64,000 nucleotides of DNA from Leptospira fletcheri. GTDB lineage: Bacteria > Spirochaetota > Leptospiria > Leptospirales > Leptospiraceae. The stretch's first letter is position 1. Every line of letters begins with the position of its first letter. Position numbers and translations under genes: made by a program. Positions 40,339 to 49,608 of the stretch are shown piece after piece. Under the pieces are notes generated by a model. It was not told the origin of the DNA. It saw only the letters and a program-made list of their open reading frames with translations, and ran no database searches. The stretch covers positions 124,001 to 188,000 of the forward strand of contig NZ_RQET01000014.1 in NCBI RefSeq assembly GCF_004769195.1, given 5' to 3'.

Positions 40339-41148
40339 CTATTTCTTCTTTTTCTTCTTTTCCTTCTCCGCTTCTATTGCTTCCACCTTCTCTTTCAAGG
40401 ATTCGATCAGGGTTTTTGTCTTGCCCAAATCCTCGGTTTCTCCCGTGGTCTGGAGAATCTTCCGGTTTACCTCCAAAAGAGAGATGGACTTTTTCAGATC
40501 TCCCGCATCCTGCGTGGACAAATCGAATTTCGCCCGGTATTCCTGAGCGGCAAAGTTACATAGCTCTAGAATCAGGTTATAATGTTCCTGACGCGGATAA
40601 TAATACGGGTTCTCTAAGTCTCTTTCCTTTTCGAAAGCCCGAAAGTCAAAAAGATTCTTACTAAGAATCGCGATTTTGAAATGTATTTCCGGAAAGCTCC
40701 ATTTCCATTTAGAGTTCGATCCGAACGCGTCGATCGTTTTGTTCGTGCAGAGACGAAGTCCTTTTACGTAATTCAATCTTTGGATAGGATTGAACTGTAG
40801 GATTTTCGCCAATAAGTCCTTGTTTTCGGCCAAACCCCCGTCGATATCCACGCCTACCACTTTCTCCATAAAAGAGATCGCGCTATAGATTTCCTTTCTC
40901 CCTTGGTTCAGATACGTATCAGACTTCAGATCCAAAATCACCACGGAAATCTCGTTGATCAGAAGGCAGGTATTGATGTTTTTTATGGCGTTCAGAGAAA
41001 GAGCTACGTTGAAATAGGGCTCCATCTTGGGGTCTTTTCGGGACTGAGCCTTTAGTAGGTTTCCTTCCTTCTTCAAATCCTCCAAATAGGCTCGGAAATC
41101 CCCCAGCTTCTCCTGGAACTCCTGCTTCTGTTCCTTTGTTAAGGCCAT
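40339..41148 (-). CDS. Conserved hypothetical protein, helical, Lys/Glu-rich tail
   Basis: A 269-residue cytoplasmic protein with no signal or membrane segment. It is largely helical, with a charged N-terminus ([19 protein letters not shown]) and a C-terminal coiled coil ending in eight or so Lys. The middle ([22 protein letters not shown]) may be a TPR-like or four-helix region. Its ATG follows the stop of the 56-residue gene by 4 bp. No family named. Confidence 0.6.
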   Translation of the reverse strand: MALTKEQKQEFQEKLGDFRAYLEDLKKEGNLLKAQSRKDPKMEPYFNVALSLNAIKNINTCLLINEISVVILDLKSDTYLNQGRKEIYSAISFMEKVVGVDIDGGLAENKDLLAKILQFNPIQRLNYVKGLRLCTNKTIDAFGSNSKWKWSFPEIHFKIAILSKNLFDFRAFEKERDLENPYYYPRQEHYNLILELCNFAAQEYRAKFDLSTQDAGDLKKSISLLEVNRKILQTTGETEDLGKTKTLIESLKEKVEAIEAEKEKKKKKK

Positions 41149-41152
41149 TCTT

Positions 41153-41323
41153 TTATACCTGCACGTTAATAATGCTACCGGTGGACAACGCGTAAACGTA
41201 GTCGGAATTGGGGGTCTTTTCCTCTTCCTTTCTGTCCGCCTTTTCCATAGGAGGCTCTGCTCCCGGCTGGGACATAGGGGGATAGGAGGACACCGCGTCG
41301 AAAGGCGAAGATTCTACTCTCAT
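41153..41323 (-). CDS. Small conserved-looking 56-residue protein
   Basis: A 56-codon minus-strand frame from ATG 41323 to TAA at 41153. The N-terminus is [17 protein letters not shown], the middle is Glu/Lys-rich, and the end is [13 protein letters not shown]. An AGG ribosome site lies six to seven bases before the ATG. The gene ends 4 bp before the 269-residue protein, so the two are likely coupled. No membrane segment or domain recognised. It may head the operon that runs to 36604. Confidence 0.55.
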   Translation of the reverse strand: MRVESSPFDAVSSYPPMSQPGAEPPMEKADRKEEEKTPNSDYVYALSTGSIINVQV

Positions 41324-41429
41324 TTTCCTGTATTTCCTTGCCGGAAGCTCTTTTAGAATTATCGGCTATAGGCTACTATCTATTTGACAGATAAAACCTA
41401 CGGGAAATCCTAACAAAGGAGGAAGATCC

Positions 41430-41672
41430 ATGTTTTTACCCCTGGCATTCATCGGTAACCTAGGTTGGCCGGAAATCCTCATAATCCTGTTTTTAGCACT
41501 CCTACTTTTCGGAGGCAAGCGACTTCCCTCGTTGGCTAAAGATTTGGGAGACGGCATCCGCCAATTTAGAAAATCCCTTTCCGGCGACCCCGAAAATGAA
41601 TCTCCCAAAATACAAGAGCCTGAGAACAAAACGACTCAGACGACATCCAAAAAATCCAAAAAGTCCGCTTAA
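41430..41672 (+). CDS. tatA: Twin-arginine translocase subunit TatA
   Basis: An 80-residue TatA. One N-terminal membrane helix (about 10-27), the FGGKRLPSLAKDLGDGIRQF amphipathic helix with the Phe-Gly hinge, and a charged Lys/Glu tail. It polymerises to form the Tat pore for folded proteins. AGGAGG precedes the start. tatC follows 70 bp downstream; no tatB is seen, so a minimal TatAC system is likely. Confidence 0.93.
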   Translation: MFLPLAFIGNLGWPEILIILFLALLLFGGKRLPSLAKDLGDGIRQFRKSLSGDPENESPKIQEPENKTTQTTSKKSKKSA

Positions 41673-41742
41673 ATCAGTACTGAGCCGTGGAGACGTTTGT
41701 CCTGCGGCTTTTTCCTAACGAAAGAGCTATCGACTCCCAGGA

Positions 41743-42549
41743 ATGCCCGTAAAAAAAAAGAAAATCCAGGCCCTTGAGCCGAACGAACCCGTACCGGTCT
41801 CCCATCCGGATGCGGTCTCCCGCGACCAGGAAAAATATATGACCCTAGGTGAGCACCTGGAGGAACTCCGGCTCGTGCTCATCCGAACCTTATTGGTTTT
41901 TTCCGTTTTCTTCTTAGCTTCCCTTTTTTTCGGGGAAGAAATCCATAAGATTTTTACGAGACCCTATAAACGGGTTCTGGGAGAAGGCGCCACCTTTTAC
42001 CAGATCAAGCTCATGGCGCCGTTCATGGTCTATCTCCGGACCGGATTCATGGTTTCCTTGCTCTTGAGTTTTCCGTTTACTCTAGTTTTTCTTTGGGGGT
42101 TTGTCGCTCCCGCATTGGAACCCAAGACCGCAAGACTAGGCAGGGTTCTGATCGCGTTCTCCACTCTTTTATTTTGGCTGGGAGTTTGGCTTTGCTGGAC
42201 GCAAGCCTTCGAGAACTTTCTAAAAATCTTTTTAGTCACCTTCCGTCCCTTGGATATAGAGACCAAGCTACCGATAGACGAGTATTACGACGTATTTTTT
42301 AATATCCACTTGATCTTCGGATTGGCCTTTCAGCTTCCGATCGTTCTGATCCTACTCGGAGCGCTCGGAATTCTGAAAACTTCCTTCCTGCTTTCCCATT
42401 GGAGGGAAGCGATTCTAGGATTGGCTTTCGCGGCGGCCGTTCTTTCTCCCGGTCCGGACGTGATCTCTATGCTGATGCTATTCGTCCCGCTCGTGGTACT
42501 ATTCGCAATTTCGATTTTTATTATGAAGCTGATCGAAAAGAAGCGATAG
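41743..42549 (+). CDS. tatC: Twin-arginine translocase subunit TatC
   Basis: A 268-residue TatC with six membrane helices. The cytoplasmic N-terminus has [16 protein letters not shown] near 33-48, the signal-peptide receptor site with the conserved Glu. Loop features include [16 protein letters not shown] and [17 protein letters not shown]. It recognises twin-arginine signals with TatA. A basic N-terminal extension of about 30 residues is a bit longer than in E. coli. The molybdoenzyme at 49609 has no twin-arginine signal, so it is not an obvious client. Confidence 0.95.
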   Translation: MPVKKKKIQALEPNEPVPVSHPDAVSRDQEKYMTLGEHLEELRLVLIRTLLVFSVFFLASLFFGEEIHKIFTRPYKRVLGEGATFYQIKLMAPFMVYLRTGFMVSLLLSFPFTLVFLWGFVAPALEPKTARLGRVLIAFSTLLFWLGVWLCWTQAFENFLKIFLVTFRPLDIETKLPIDEYYDVFFNIHLIFGLAFQLPIVLILLGALGILKTSFLLSHWREAILGLAFAAAVLSPGPDVISMLMLFVPLVVLFAISIFIMKLIEKKR

Positions 42550-42555
42550 CGGGAA

Positions 42556-42572
42556 GATTCCCGAAGGGAATC
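42556..42572. terminator. Hairpin between convergent tatC and clpX
   Basis: GATTCCC pairs with GGGAATC across GAA, seven bp in a 21-bp gap and touching the clpX stop. No T-run is present, so it could serve as a weak shared terminator. Confidence 0.4.
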
Positions 42573-43842
42573 ACGCGATCTTAGGCTCTTTTTTGAGGAC
42601 TAATTTCGGCGGCTTGGTTCCATTGACCGCGTCTTCGGTAATGACCACTTCCTCCACGTCTTTGCGAGAAGGAATCTCGTACATCAGGTCCAGCATCAGA
42701 TTTTCCACGATTGCGCGTAGTCCTCTGGCTCCGGATTCCCTTTCGATCGCAAGTTGCGCGATTCTATCGATGGCAGCCTCTTCGAAGGATAACTTAACGT
42801 TTTCCATTTCCAGAATCTTGGTGTATTGGCGTAGGATGGAATTCTTAGGTTCACGGAAGATTCTTTTCAACATCTCCACACTGAGATCCTGCAAGGTGGC
42901 GATTACCGGCATCCTTCCGATGAATTCGGGAATCAGACCGAATTTCATTAGGTCTTCGGGGATGACTCTGGACAAAATTTCTCCCTTGCTTTCGTCGCGG
43001 AGTTGCTTGCCGCCCTTCTCGTCGCTGCCGAAACCGATGGTTTTGACCCCGGTCCTAGTTTTGATGATATTTTCCAGATCCACGAAAGCCCCGCCTAGAA
43101 TGAAGAGTATGTTCTTCGTATCCACCTGCAGGTATTCCTGGTGAGGGTGCTTCCTTCCGCCTTGAGGGGGAACGTTTGCCACGGTGCCTTCTATGATTTT
43201 CAACAAAGCCTGCTGCACGCCCTCGCCGCTCACGTCCCTCGTAATGGAGGCGCTGTCCGACTTTCTGGCGATCTTATCCACTTCGTCTATGTAGATGATT
43301 CCGATCTCGGCTTTCTTGATATCGTTATCCGCGTTTTGGATGAGTTTCAAAATGATGTTTTCTACGTCTTCTCCGACGTATCCTGCCTCCGTCAATGCGG
43401 TGGCATCCACGATGGCAAAAGGGACTTTGATGATTCGGGCCAGAGTCTGGGCTAGAAGGGTTTTTCCGGATCCGGTAGGGCCGATCAAAAGTATATTCGA
43501 TTTTTCTAATTCGATATCGGATTTTTTGTCCTTCAAATAAATCCGTTTGTAATGGTTATAGACGGCCACGGAAAGAGCCTTTTTCGCGTGGTCTTGGCCT
43601 ATGACGTATTGGTCCAATATGGATTTGATGGCGGCCGGATTCGGAACTTCGCCTAAAAGTTCCGTGCGCTCCTTTTCCTGTTCCGGTTCCTCAGCGATGA
43701 TTTCGTTGCAAAGGGAAATACATTCGTCGCAAATGTAAACCCCCGGACCGGCGACGAGCCGCTTGACCGAATCCTGTTCCTTCCCGCAGAAAGAACAGAA
43801 GAGTTTTTGTTTGCCATTGGTTCCGGTCGGTTTCTTTGCCAC
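42571..43842 (-). CDS. clpX: ClpX ATP-dependent unfoldase
   Basis: A 423-residue ClpX. The N-terminal zinc finger [12 protein letters not shown]...CDEC coordinates via four Cys. Walker A GPTGSGKT is near 119, Walker [10 protein letters not shown] near 185, sensor/arginine-finger region [11 protein letters not shown] near 375. It unfolds substrates and feeds them to ClpP. It lies 22 bp downstream of clpP in the tig-clpP-clpX operon, which is the classic order. Confidence 0.98.
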   Translation of the reverse strand: MAKKPTGTNGKQKLFCSFCGKEQDSVKRLVAGPGVYICDECISLCNEIIAEEPEQEKERTELLGEVPNPAAIKSILDQYVIGQDHAKKALSVAVYNHYKRIYLKDKKSDIELEKSNILLIGPTGSGKTLLAQTLARIIKVPFAIVDATALTEAGYVGEDVENIILKLIQNADNDIKKAEIGIIYIDEVDKIARKSDSASITRDVSGEGVQQALLKIIEGTVANVPPQGGRKHPHQEYLQVDTKNILFILGGAFVDLENIIKTRTGVKTIGFGSDEKGGKQLRDESKGEILSRVIPEDLMKFGLIPEFIGRMPVIATLQDLSVEMLKRIFREPKNSILRQYTKILEMENVKLSFEEAAIDRIAQLAIERESGARGLRAIVENLMLDLMYEIPSRKDVEEVVITEDAVNGTKPPKLVLKKEPKIA

Positions 43843-43864
43843 GATGCCTATCCTTTCCCCTTGA

Positions 43865-44458
43865 TCAGTTTTTGCCGCGTTCTATGGAAATAACGGAATC
43901 CAGAATGCCGTAGGTCTGCGCTTCCTCCGCAGTCATATAAAGATCTCTTTCCGTATCCCTTTGGATCTGCTCTATCGATTTTCCCGTATGTTTCGTATAC
44001 AAACCATTCAGGATCTCTTTCAACTTTAAGACTTCCTTGGCTTGGATCGCGATGTCCGAAGCCTGGCCGGTGGCACCTCCGGTCGGTTGGTGCATCATGA
44101 TTCTAGAATGCGGAAGAGCGGAACGTTTTCCCTTAGCCCCTCCCGCCAGAAGGAGAGCAGCCATGGAAGAAGCCTGTCCGACACAAAGCGTACGCACATC
44201 CGCTTTAATATACTGCATGGTATCGTAAATGGCAAGCCCGGAAGAAACATATCCTCCGGGAGAATTGATGTACAAATATATGTCCCGGTCCGGATTTTCC
44301 GCATCCAGGAACAAAAGCTGGGCGATCACCACATTCGCGTATTCGTCCGAGATCGCGTTTCCAAGGAAGATGATTCGATCCTTTAGAAGACGGGAATAGA
44401 TATCGTAGGATCTTTCTCCCCGACCTGTTTGCTCGATGACGACTGGAATTACGCTCAT
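43865..44458 (-). CDS. clpP: ClpP serine protease subunit
   Basis: A 197-residue ClpP of standard length. Catalytic Ser98 lies in GQASSMA, His123 in MMHQP, and Asp in DTERDLYM near 172. It forms the barrel protease docked by ClpX. The start overlaps the tig stop by 4 bp (ATGA), giving coupled translation. Leptospira often carry a second clpP elsewhere. Confidence 0.98.
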   Translation of the reverse strand: MSVIPVVIEQTGRGERSYDIYSRLLKDRIIFLGNAISDEYANVVIAQLLFLDAENPDRDIYLYINSPGGYVSSGLAIYDTMQYIKADVRTLCVGQASSMAALLLAGGAKGKRSALPHSRIMMHQPTGGATGQASDIAIQAKEVLKLKEILNGLYTKHTGKSIEQIQRDTERDLYMTAEEAQTYGILDSVISIERGKN

Positions 44459-45840
44459 ACGCCTCCGCTTTCCTTGTTAGACAGGAATTCCTTAAGCTGT
44501 CGGATACTCATCTTCTCGTTGTATTTCTTTTCTACAAGCTCGAAGAGCGTATCGTCTATCTTTTTTGATAAAAAATTGTCCCGGTAAGATTCCAGAAGTT
44601 TCCCTTTTTCCAACTCTTTCCTAAAATCGGCCTCCTGCATCCCGTATCTTAAGGCGAGATCGGCCAATTCCTTGGAGAATTGTTCCTCGGAGAGAGAGAT
44701 ATTTTCCTGGTTTGCCAATTTCTGTCTGGCAAAATAGGCTTTGAGTCGGTTTTCCGCGATTCCTCTAAAGGAATTCCGAATTTCTTCCTGAGGTTTCCCG
44801 ACCATTTCCGCATATTTTTCGATGGGGGGAATCTGGTCGTCCGACAATCCGGCCCCCTGCCCCCTCCCCATCACGTCTCTCATCATATTTCGGTAAACGT
44901 GTTCCGACTCTTCGGATAGAAAGGATTCCGGGAAAACGAATTTGGAATCTTCGACCAATTCCTTATACACTTCCTCCAGCTTTTTGGCTTTTACGCCTTC
45001 CGTGTAATTTTTACGCAGATTTTCCTTGATTTTCTCTTTCAAGGAAGCCAGAGATTCGGAACCGTCGTATTCATTCGCGAGATCGTCGTCCGGCTCGGGA
45101 AGAACTTCTTTGTAAACGGCTTTCAAAGTCATTTCAAACTGGATCGTCTTTCCGGCCAAATCTTCTCGAGGATAATCCTGGGGATAAGAGTAGGAGAAAG
45201 TTTTCGGTTCCGCCATTTTCATCCCGTAGAGATTCTCATCGAAACCGGGCAAATTGTTCGGCTCCCCTAATTTATAATCGCTAGACCCGTTTTTGGCGTT
45301 CCCGGATTCCTTTCCTTCTTCATGGACGATGAATTCCATGTCTACAGTGTCGCCGACTTGAGCGGTTTCCTCCGGCTCCCTAAGCAACTTGCGAGCAAGC
45401 TGCTTCCGGATCGTTTCCAGCTCGTCCTGGACATCCTCTTCGGTCACGTTCACTTCCGGGAGCTTGATCTTGATTTTCTTATATTTGCCGAGGGTGACTT
45501 CCGGTTCCGTATCATAGACCGCAGTCGCTACCAGACTTTTTTCCGGAACGTAATCCTCTACGGTGAATTTCGGAAATCGCACCATCTTGTGTTCGAGCTG
45601 GTTCTTCAATGAATCCACGGACTCGAACAAAAGGAGATTGATCGCGTCACTCGCGACGGAATCCCCTAAATGCCGCTTGACCATTGCCAAGGGCGCTTTT
45701 CCCGGTCGGAAGCCAGGTACTTTCAGGTCCTTCTGTTTTTGGACGTAGGCCTTTTCAAAGGCTTTTTCTAGATCGCTCTTGTCAAAGGTTAACTTGAGGT
45801 CTACGGATGCGTTTGCGTTTTTCTTAGTCTTAAATTCCAT
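44455..45840 (-). CDS. tig: Trigger factor, ribosome-associated chaperone/PPIase
   Basis: A 461-residue trigger factor. The N-terminal ribosome-binding loop ([14 protein letters not shown], about 44-57), a PPIase domain (about 165-245, [18 protein letters not shown]) and a helical C-terminal chaperone domain are all present. I start at ATG 45840, in the MEFKTKKN context, because the frame upstream lies inside the tRNA-Gly gene. It has no clear ribosome site; a GCC/GGC stem precedes the start. It is first in the tig-clpP-clpX operon. Confidence 0.96.
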   Translation of the reverse strand: MEFKTKKNANASVDLKLTFDKSDLEKAFEKAYVQKQKDLKVPGFRPGKAPLAMVKRHLGDSVASDAINLLLFESVDSLKNQLEHKMVRFPKFTVEDYVPEKSLVATAVYDTEPEVTLGKYKKIKIKLPEVNVTEEDVQDELETIRKQLARKLLREPEETAQVGDTVDMEFIVHEEGKESGNAKNGSSDYKLGEPNNLPGFDENLYGMKMAEPKTFSYSYPQDYPREDLAGKTIQFEMTLKAVYKEVLPEPDDDLANEYDGSESLASLKEKIKENLRKNYTEGVKAKKLEEVYKELVEDSKFVFPESFLSEESEHVYRNMMRDVMGRGQGAGLSDDQIPPIEKYAEMVGKPQEEIRNSFRGIAENRLKAYFARQKLANQENISLSEEQFSKELADLALRYGMQEADFRKELEKGKLLESYRDNFLSKKIDDTLFELVEKKYNEKMSIRQLKEFLSNKESGGV

Positions 45841-45873
45841 GGATTGAGGCGCCGAAAGGCGAAAAAAAGAAAA

Positions 45874-45946
<73 letters not shown>

Positions 45947-46135
45947 CGATTGGTAGAACCATCATTTTGACCCGGAACCGCCTGTAAACCGGTTTTTTGG
46001 GAAGAAAACGGCCGCTTGTTCCACACCTTCCCTGGCAAAAATTCGGGCCTTCTTTTGACGGGAAGGAATTTCACTCTGTCCGAATCGTACGGTAGAACGA
46101 AACATTCGAAGAATGCGACATGACATTTTTACATA

Positions 46136-46753
46136 TTATTTTATATTTATGTAATCTTCCCAAACGTTTATATTTCGAAAAGAATCCTTCTCCAATCTAG
46201 GCAATTCCAACAGCAGAGGATTTCGAGAGAGGATCTTGGACCGGGGAGAAGCATCGACGATCCGACCGGATTCACATTCCTTCCTCCAATCCGCCAAATA
46301 CTCCAGAGGATAAAATCCGCACAAAGGTTCCGGTCCGTCTGCTCCGGCGTAGAACACCCCTTCCGAAGAATTCTTTCCCAAGGATTTCAACCGTTCGAGA
46401 GTACGGATTCGGACCTTCGGCATGTCCACGGGAAGAGTCAAAAACGGGGATAGGATCGCATTTTTGACACAATGGGAAAATACGCTCAAGATTCCTTTCA
46501 GAGGTCCCCCGAAGGAAAACGGTTCGTCGGGAAGAAGATTCTCGGGTGGGATCCATTCCGAGTAAGACGGAATCTGCTCTTCCCGGACCGAAACAAAAAC
46601 GGTAGAACACAAAAATCGCAACTTACGAAAAGAACGAGTGAGAAAGAGGGATTCTTTTTTTCCCAAGGGCAACAAAGCCTTATCTCTCCCCATACGGGAA
46701 CTGAAACCTCCCGCCAAAAGAACTCCGATCGGCTCAATGCCGATGTTGTTCAT
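46136..46753 (-). CDS. mobA: Molybdenum cofactor guanylyltransferase MobA
   Basis: A 205-residue nucleotidyltransferase. LLAGGFSSRMGRDKALL near 12-28 is the G-G-x-S-x-R-M-G-x-D-K nucleotide-binding motif; LPVDMPKV and LLPDEPFSFGGPLKGIL follow. MobA adds GMP to molybdopterin to give the bis-MGD form used by the DMSO-reductase family, matching the enzyme at 49609. I start at ATG 46753, overlapping moaE by 20 bp; upstream codons shadow moaE. It ends the operon moaA-moaD-moaE-mobA. Confidence 0.85.
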   Translation of the reverse strand: MNNIGIEPIGVLLAGGFSSRMGRDKALLPLGKKESLFLTRSFRKLRFLCSTVFVSVREEQIPSYSEWIPPENLLPDEPFSFGGPLKGILSVFSHCVKNAILSPFLTLPVDMPKVRIRTLERLKSLGKNSSEGVFYAGADGPEPLCGFYPLEYLADWRKECESGRIVDASPRSKILSRNPLLLELPRLEKDSFRNINVWEDYINIK

Positions 46754-47177
46754 GGGTGCAACCTTGGGACCATTCCGAAGTGCCATCCTCGAAAAATTCC
46801 CGTTTCCAAATCGGAACTTCGTGTTTGACCCGATCTATGATGTACCGATTGGCGGAATACGCCTCCTCTCGGTGCAGGGAACCTGTCGTAACAATCACTG
46901 CGATTTCCGAAATCTCCAATTTTCCGAGGCGGTGCCTACAATCTGCATGAAGTAAATCCCATTTTTTGCCTGCATCCGAAAGAATGGATCGTATCATCCG
47001 ATCCGCCATTTCGGGGAACGCTTCGTATTCCAGATGATTCACTCTTCTCCCTTCGTTGATATTCCTGACGATGCCGGCAAAAAACACGAAGCCGCCGATT
47101 TCAGGCAAGTTCGGAAATCGTTCCGTCGGAACCAAAGGGGAAAACGTAATATGCTCGAATAGATCCACCGATTCCAT
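46734..47177 (-). CDS. moaE: Molybdopterin synthase catalytic subunit MoaE
   Basis: A 147-residue MoaE. GGFVFFAGIVRNINEG near 26-41, LEYEAFPEMA, HRLGKLEISE and KHEVPIWKREFFEDG match the catalytic subunit, including the Lys pair of the active site (VPIWKRE). It inserts sulfur from MoaD into precursor Z. I chose ATG 47177, which has GGAGG eight bases upstream and starts 5 bp after moaD. Earlier in-frame codons would overlap moaD. Confidence 0.92.
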   Translation of the reverse strand: MESVDLFEHITFSPLVPTERFPNLPEIGGFVFFAGIVRNINEGRRVNHLEYEAFPEMADRMIRSILSDAGKKWDLLHADCRHRLGKLEISEIAVIVTTGSLHREEAYSANRYIIDRVKHEVPIWKREFFEDGTSEWSQGCTHEQHRH

Positions 47178-47181
47178 CCAA

Positions 47182-47424
47182 CTAACCTCCGCTAGACGGT
47201 GGCAACACCGCCACGCTCTGACCTTCGGAGAGAAAATAGCCGTCCTCCACGATCTCCTGGTTGACCGCAAACCGACTCACTTTTAAAAGACGTGCAGCCG
47301 ACGGGTTTCTGATTTCCAGCGAAGAGCGCAATTCCGCGATCGTACTTCCCGATTTTACGAGCAACTCTTCCTGTGGGGGAAAATAATCCTTCATTGCGGC
47401 GAAACAGAGAAGTCGTATTTTCAA
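47182..47424 (-). CDS. moaD: Molybdopterin synthase small subunit MoaD
   Basis: An 80-residue ubiquitin-fold sulfur carrier. It begins KIRLLCFAAMKDYF and ends VLPPSSGG; the C-terminal Gly-Gly is thiocarboxylated by MoeB plus a rhodanese. It starts 2 bp after moaA and ends 4 bp before moaE, in one operon. Confidence 0.92.
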   Translation of the reverse strand: MKIRLLCFAAMKDYFPPQEELLVKSGSTIAELRSSLEIRNPSAARLLKVSRFAVNQEIVEDGYFLSEGQSVAVLPPSSGG

Positions 47425-47426
47425 AC

Positions 47427-48377
47427 TCAGCCTCCGATGTATTTCATGGAAAGTTCACTTCCGATAAACCGGCTTTTCTTACTTTGCATGGCCAGTCCTA
47501 AGGCCCGCACCGCGCCGATCTCGTCTTCGGGAAGATCGTAATTCTTCGGGTCGCTCAAACAGCCGTAGATTTTTCCCCTCGCATCCATTCTGAGACGATT
47601 GCATCCTTCGCAAAACGGCTCCGTGTGATTGGCGATCAATCCGAATACGAAACCGTTCGAAGTCCGATAATAACGTGCCGTGGATTCCAGCGGAGTGTCG
47701 ATCGGTTCGAACGGAAACTCCTCCTGGATTCTTTTCCGGATTTCTTCGGAAGAAACGAAAAGTCCGGAATGTTCCGAGACCAAAGGTCCCATCCTCATCA
47801 ATTCCAGATAACGGATCGGCAATTTTCTGGCTCCCGCCCATTTCAGCAAGGGAAGGATTTGGTCCTCATTGTAACCTCTCACGATCGTACTGTTCAATTT
47901 CACCGGAAGGCCTAGGGCAGCCGCCTCTTCGATTCTAGAGAGTAGTCTGGAAACGGAAAGATGCCTCCCGGTCATCCTAGAAAATCCCGACGGAGACAAG
48001 GAGTCCAAAGAGAAATTCATCCGAGTCAAACCGGAAGATTTCAAAGTCTGGACCAATCCGTCCGCAAAAAATCCGTTCGAGGTTAAGGCGATTTCCGGAA
48101 TGCCATGATCGGAGGCGATCCGAACCAATTCGGGTAAGCCTTTGTGATTCGTGGGTTCTCCGCCGGTCAGATGGACTTCCTTCAGTTTCAGATGAGAAGA
48201 GAGAACCTCCAGTTTTTTTCGAAACGTTTCCGGCGAAAGAAAAATCGAGTTCGTCTTCGGCCGAACTGAGAATTCCGTCTCCTCCGTTCCGGGAGCGCAA
48301 TAAACGCATCCGAAACCGCAAGAGGAGGTGACACTGACCCTCAACACTTCGAATTTTCGGGATTCGGCTTCCGGCAT
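47427..48377 (-). CDS. moaA: GTP 3',8-cyclase MoaA (radical SAM)
   Basis: A 316-residue radical SAM enzyme. The first cluster ligands are Cys20, Cys24 and Cys27 (CGFGCVYC). The C-terminal second cluster includes CEGCNRLRMDARGKIYGCL, and the chain ends in Gly-Gly (KYIGG), both MoaA hallmarks. It converts GTP to cyclic pyranopterin precursor with MoaC, which is not in the window. I start at ATG 48377 with AGGA five bases upstream. moaA is divergent from the MoeB-rhodanese gene. Confidence 0.94.
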   Translation of the reverse strand: MPEAESRKFEVLRVSVTSSCGFGCVYCAPGTEETEFSVRPKTNSIFLSPETFRKKLEVLSSHLKLKEVHLTGGEPTNHKGLPELVRIASDHGIPEIALTSNGFFADGLVQTLKSSGLTRMNFSLDSLSPSGFSRMTGRHLSVSRLLSRIEEAAALGLPVKLNSTIVRGYNEDQILPLLKWAGARKLPIRYLELMRMGPLVSEHSGLFVSSEEIRKRIQEEFPFEPIDTPLESTARYYRTSNGFVFGLIANHTEPFCEGCNRLRMDARGKIYGCLSDPKNYDLPEDEIGAVRALGLAMQSKKSRFIGSELSMKYIGG

Positions 48378-48450
48378 AAATCCTATACTATCCTTCCGCT
48401 CCAATCTTGGAAACCAAAATCGAATATCGATGCGAAGCGGGGAATCGAAA

Positions 48451-48466
48451 TCGAGCGCTCGCTCGA
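48451..48466. promoter_or_regulatory. Inverted repeat in the moaA/moeB divergent region
   Basis: TCGAGCG and CGCTCGA face each other across CT. The element is 74 bp from the moaA start and 64 bp from the moeB start, near the centre of the 152-bp gap. It could be an operator shared by both directions. No Moco riboswitch fold was recognised. Confidence 0.4.
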
Positions 48467-48529
48467 AAAGGAAAATCGGAGAAAACAAAAGAACTTGCGT
48501 ATTCCCAAGCAAGGAGTGAAATCATCAGT

Positions 48530-49603
48530 ATGGACGAGGAAAGGAAAAAGTTTTTTTCCAGACAGATCCGAATTCCTTCTTTCGGGGAAGTCGGGCAGGA
48601 AAAATTTTTCTCCTCTTCCGTACTGGTGGTCGGTTTAGGAGGCTTAGGTTCTCCCGCCTCTTTGCATCTAGCTTCCGCCGGAGTCGGAAAGATCGGTTTG
48701 ATGGACTTCGATCGGGTGGAGTTCAGCAATCTGCATAGACAGACCGCATTCACTCTTTCGGATCTAGGAAAAAGAAAAACGGAGGTGACCGCCGAATTTC
48801 TCAGAAAACGGATTCCGAAGCTGGAGTTAGAGATTTTTTCCTTTCCTTTTTCGGACGACTTATCCGAGGATTTTCTGAAGGCTTGGGATCTCGTACTGGA
48901 TTGCACGGACGACATCCCGGCGAAATATTCCATCAATGATCGATGCGTACGGGATCGAAAACCCTTGTGTACGGCTTCTCTGTACCGGACCAGTGCGCAA
49001 TTCGCGATCTTCTCTCCGGAAGGAAAACCTTGTTATCGCTGTCTTTACCCGCAATTGGAATCGACAGACGCGATAAGCTGTGCAGACGGAGGAGTATTGG
49101 GAATTCAGACCGCTCTTGCCGGACTACAACAAGCCAATCTAGCGATCCGTTATCTACTCGATCCGAATTCCGTTTCCGTAAATTCACTTTATTTAATGGA
49201 ATGGGAATCTCCGATCATTTACGAAAGCAAGATTCCTCCGGATCCGGCCTGCGTCGTTTGCGGAGACAGCCGCTCTTCCGCGGAAAACAGGAAGAGTCTT
49301 CGGGAAATTTCCGTTTGGGAATATGCGAAAAATCGAAATGACCTGAAGTATCTCCTAGTGGACATCCGGGAAGAAGAGGAAAGATCCGAGTATCCCATCT
49401 CCGACTCGGAACATTTCCCTCTCAGCAGATTGAAGAAAGGAGAAATTCCTTCTTTACCCTCCGCTTCGATCGTAATCCTAATCTGCGAATCCGGAATGCG
49501 ATCCTTAAAAGCGGTCGATCTATTAACGGATCGTTATCCGAACTCGTTTTCCCTAAAAGGAGGAAGAAGGGCCCTCCAATCCTTCCTCTCGGAAAAAAAC
49601 TAA
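48530..49603 (+). CDS. moeB: MoeB-type adenylyltransferase fused to a rhodanese domain
   Basis: A 357-residue two-domain protein. Residues 1-250 form a ThiF/MoeB E1-like domain: VVGLGGLGSPAS near 34-45, DFDRVEFSNLHRQTAF, and zinc pairs CYRC and CVVC. Residues about 265-355 form a rhodanese domain with active Cys319 in ICESGMRS. Together they activate MoaD's C-terminus and load sulfur on it, as in eukaryotic MOCS3. I start at ATG 48530 with GGAG upstream, though at 14-nt spacing. It is divergent from moaA and convergent with the molybdoenzyme, 5 bp away. Confidence 0.88.
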   Translation: MDEERKKFFSRQIRIPSFGEVGQEKFFSSSVLVVGLGGLGSPASLHLASAGVGKIGLMDFDRVEFSNLHRQTAFTLSDLGKRKTEVTAEFLRKRIPKLELEIFSFPFSDDLSEDFLKAWDLVLDCTDDIPAKYSINDRCVRDRKPLCTASLYRTSAQFAIFSPEGKPCYRCLYPQLESTDAISCADGGVLGIQTALAGLQQANLAIRYLLDPNSVSVNSLYLMEWESPIIYESKIPPDPACVVCGDSRSSAENRKSLREISVWEYAKNRNDLKYLLVDIREEEERSEYPISDSEHFPLSRLKKGEIPSLPSASIVILICESGMRSLKAVDLLTDRYPNSFSLKGGRRALQSFLSEKN

Positions 49604-49608
49604 GAATT

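Noticed and set aside
45976..46000. Hairpin with T-run on the plus strand near 45985
   Set aside because: The stem is only five bases and no plus-strand gene ends there.
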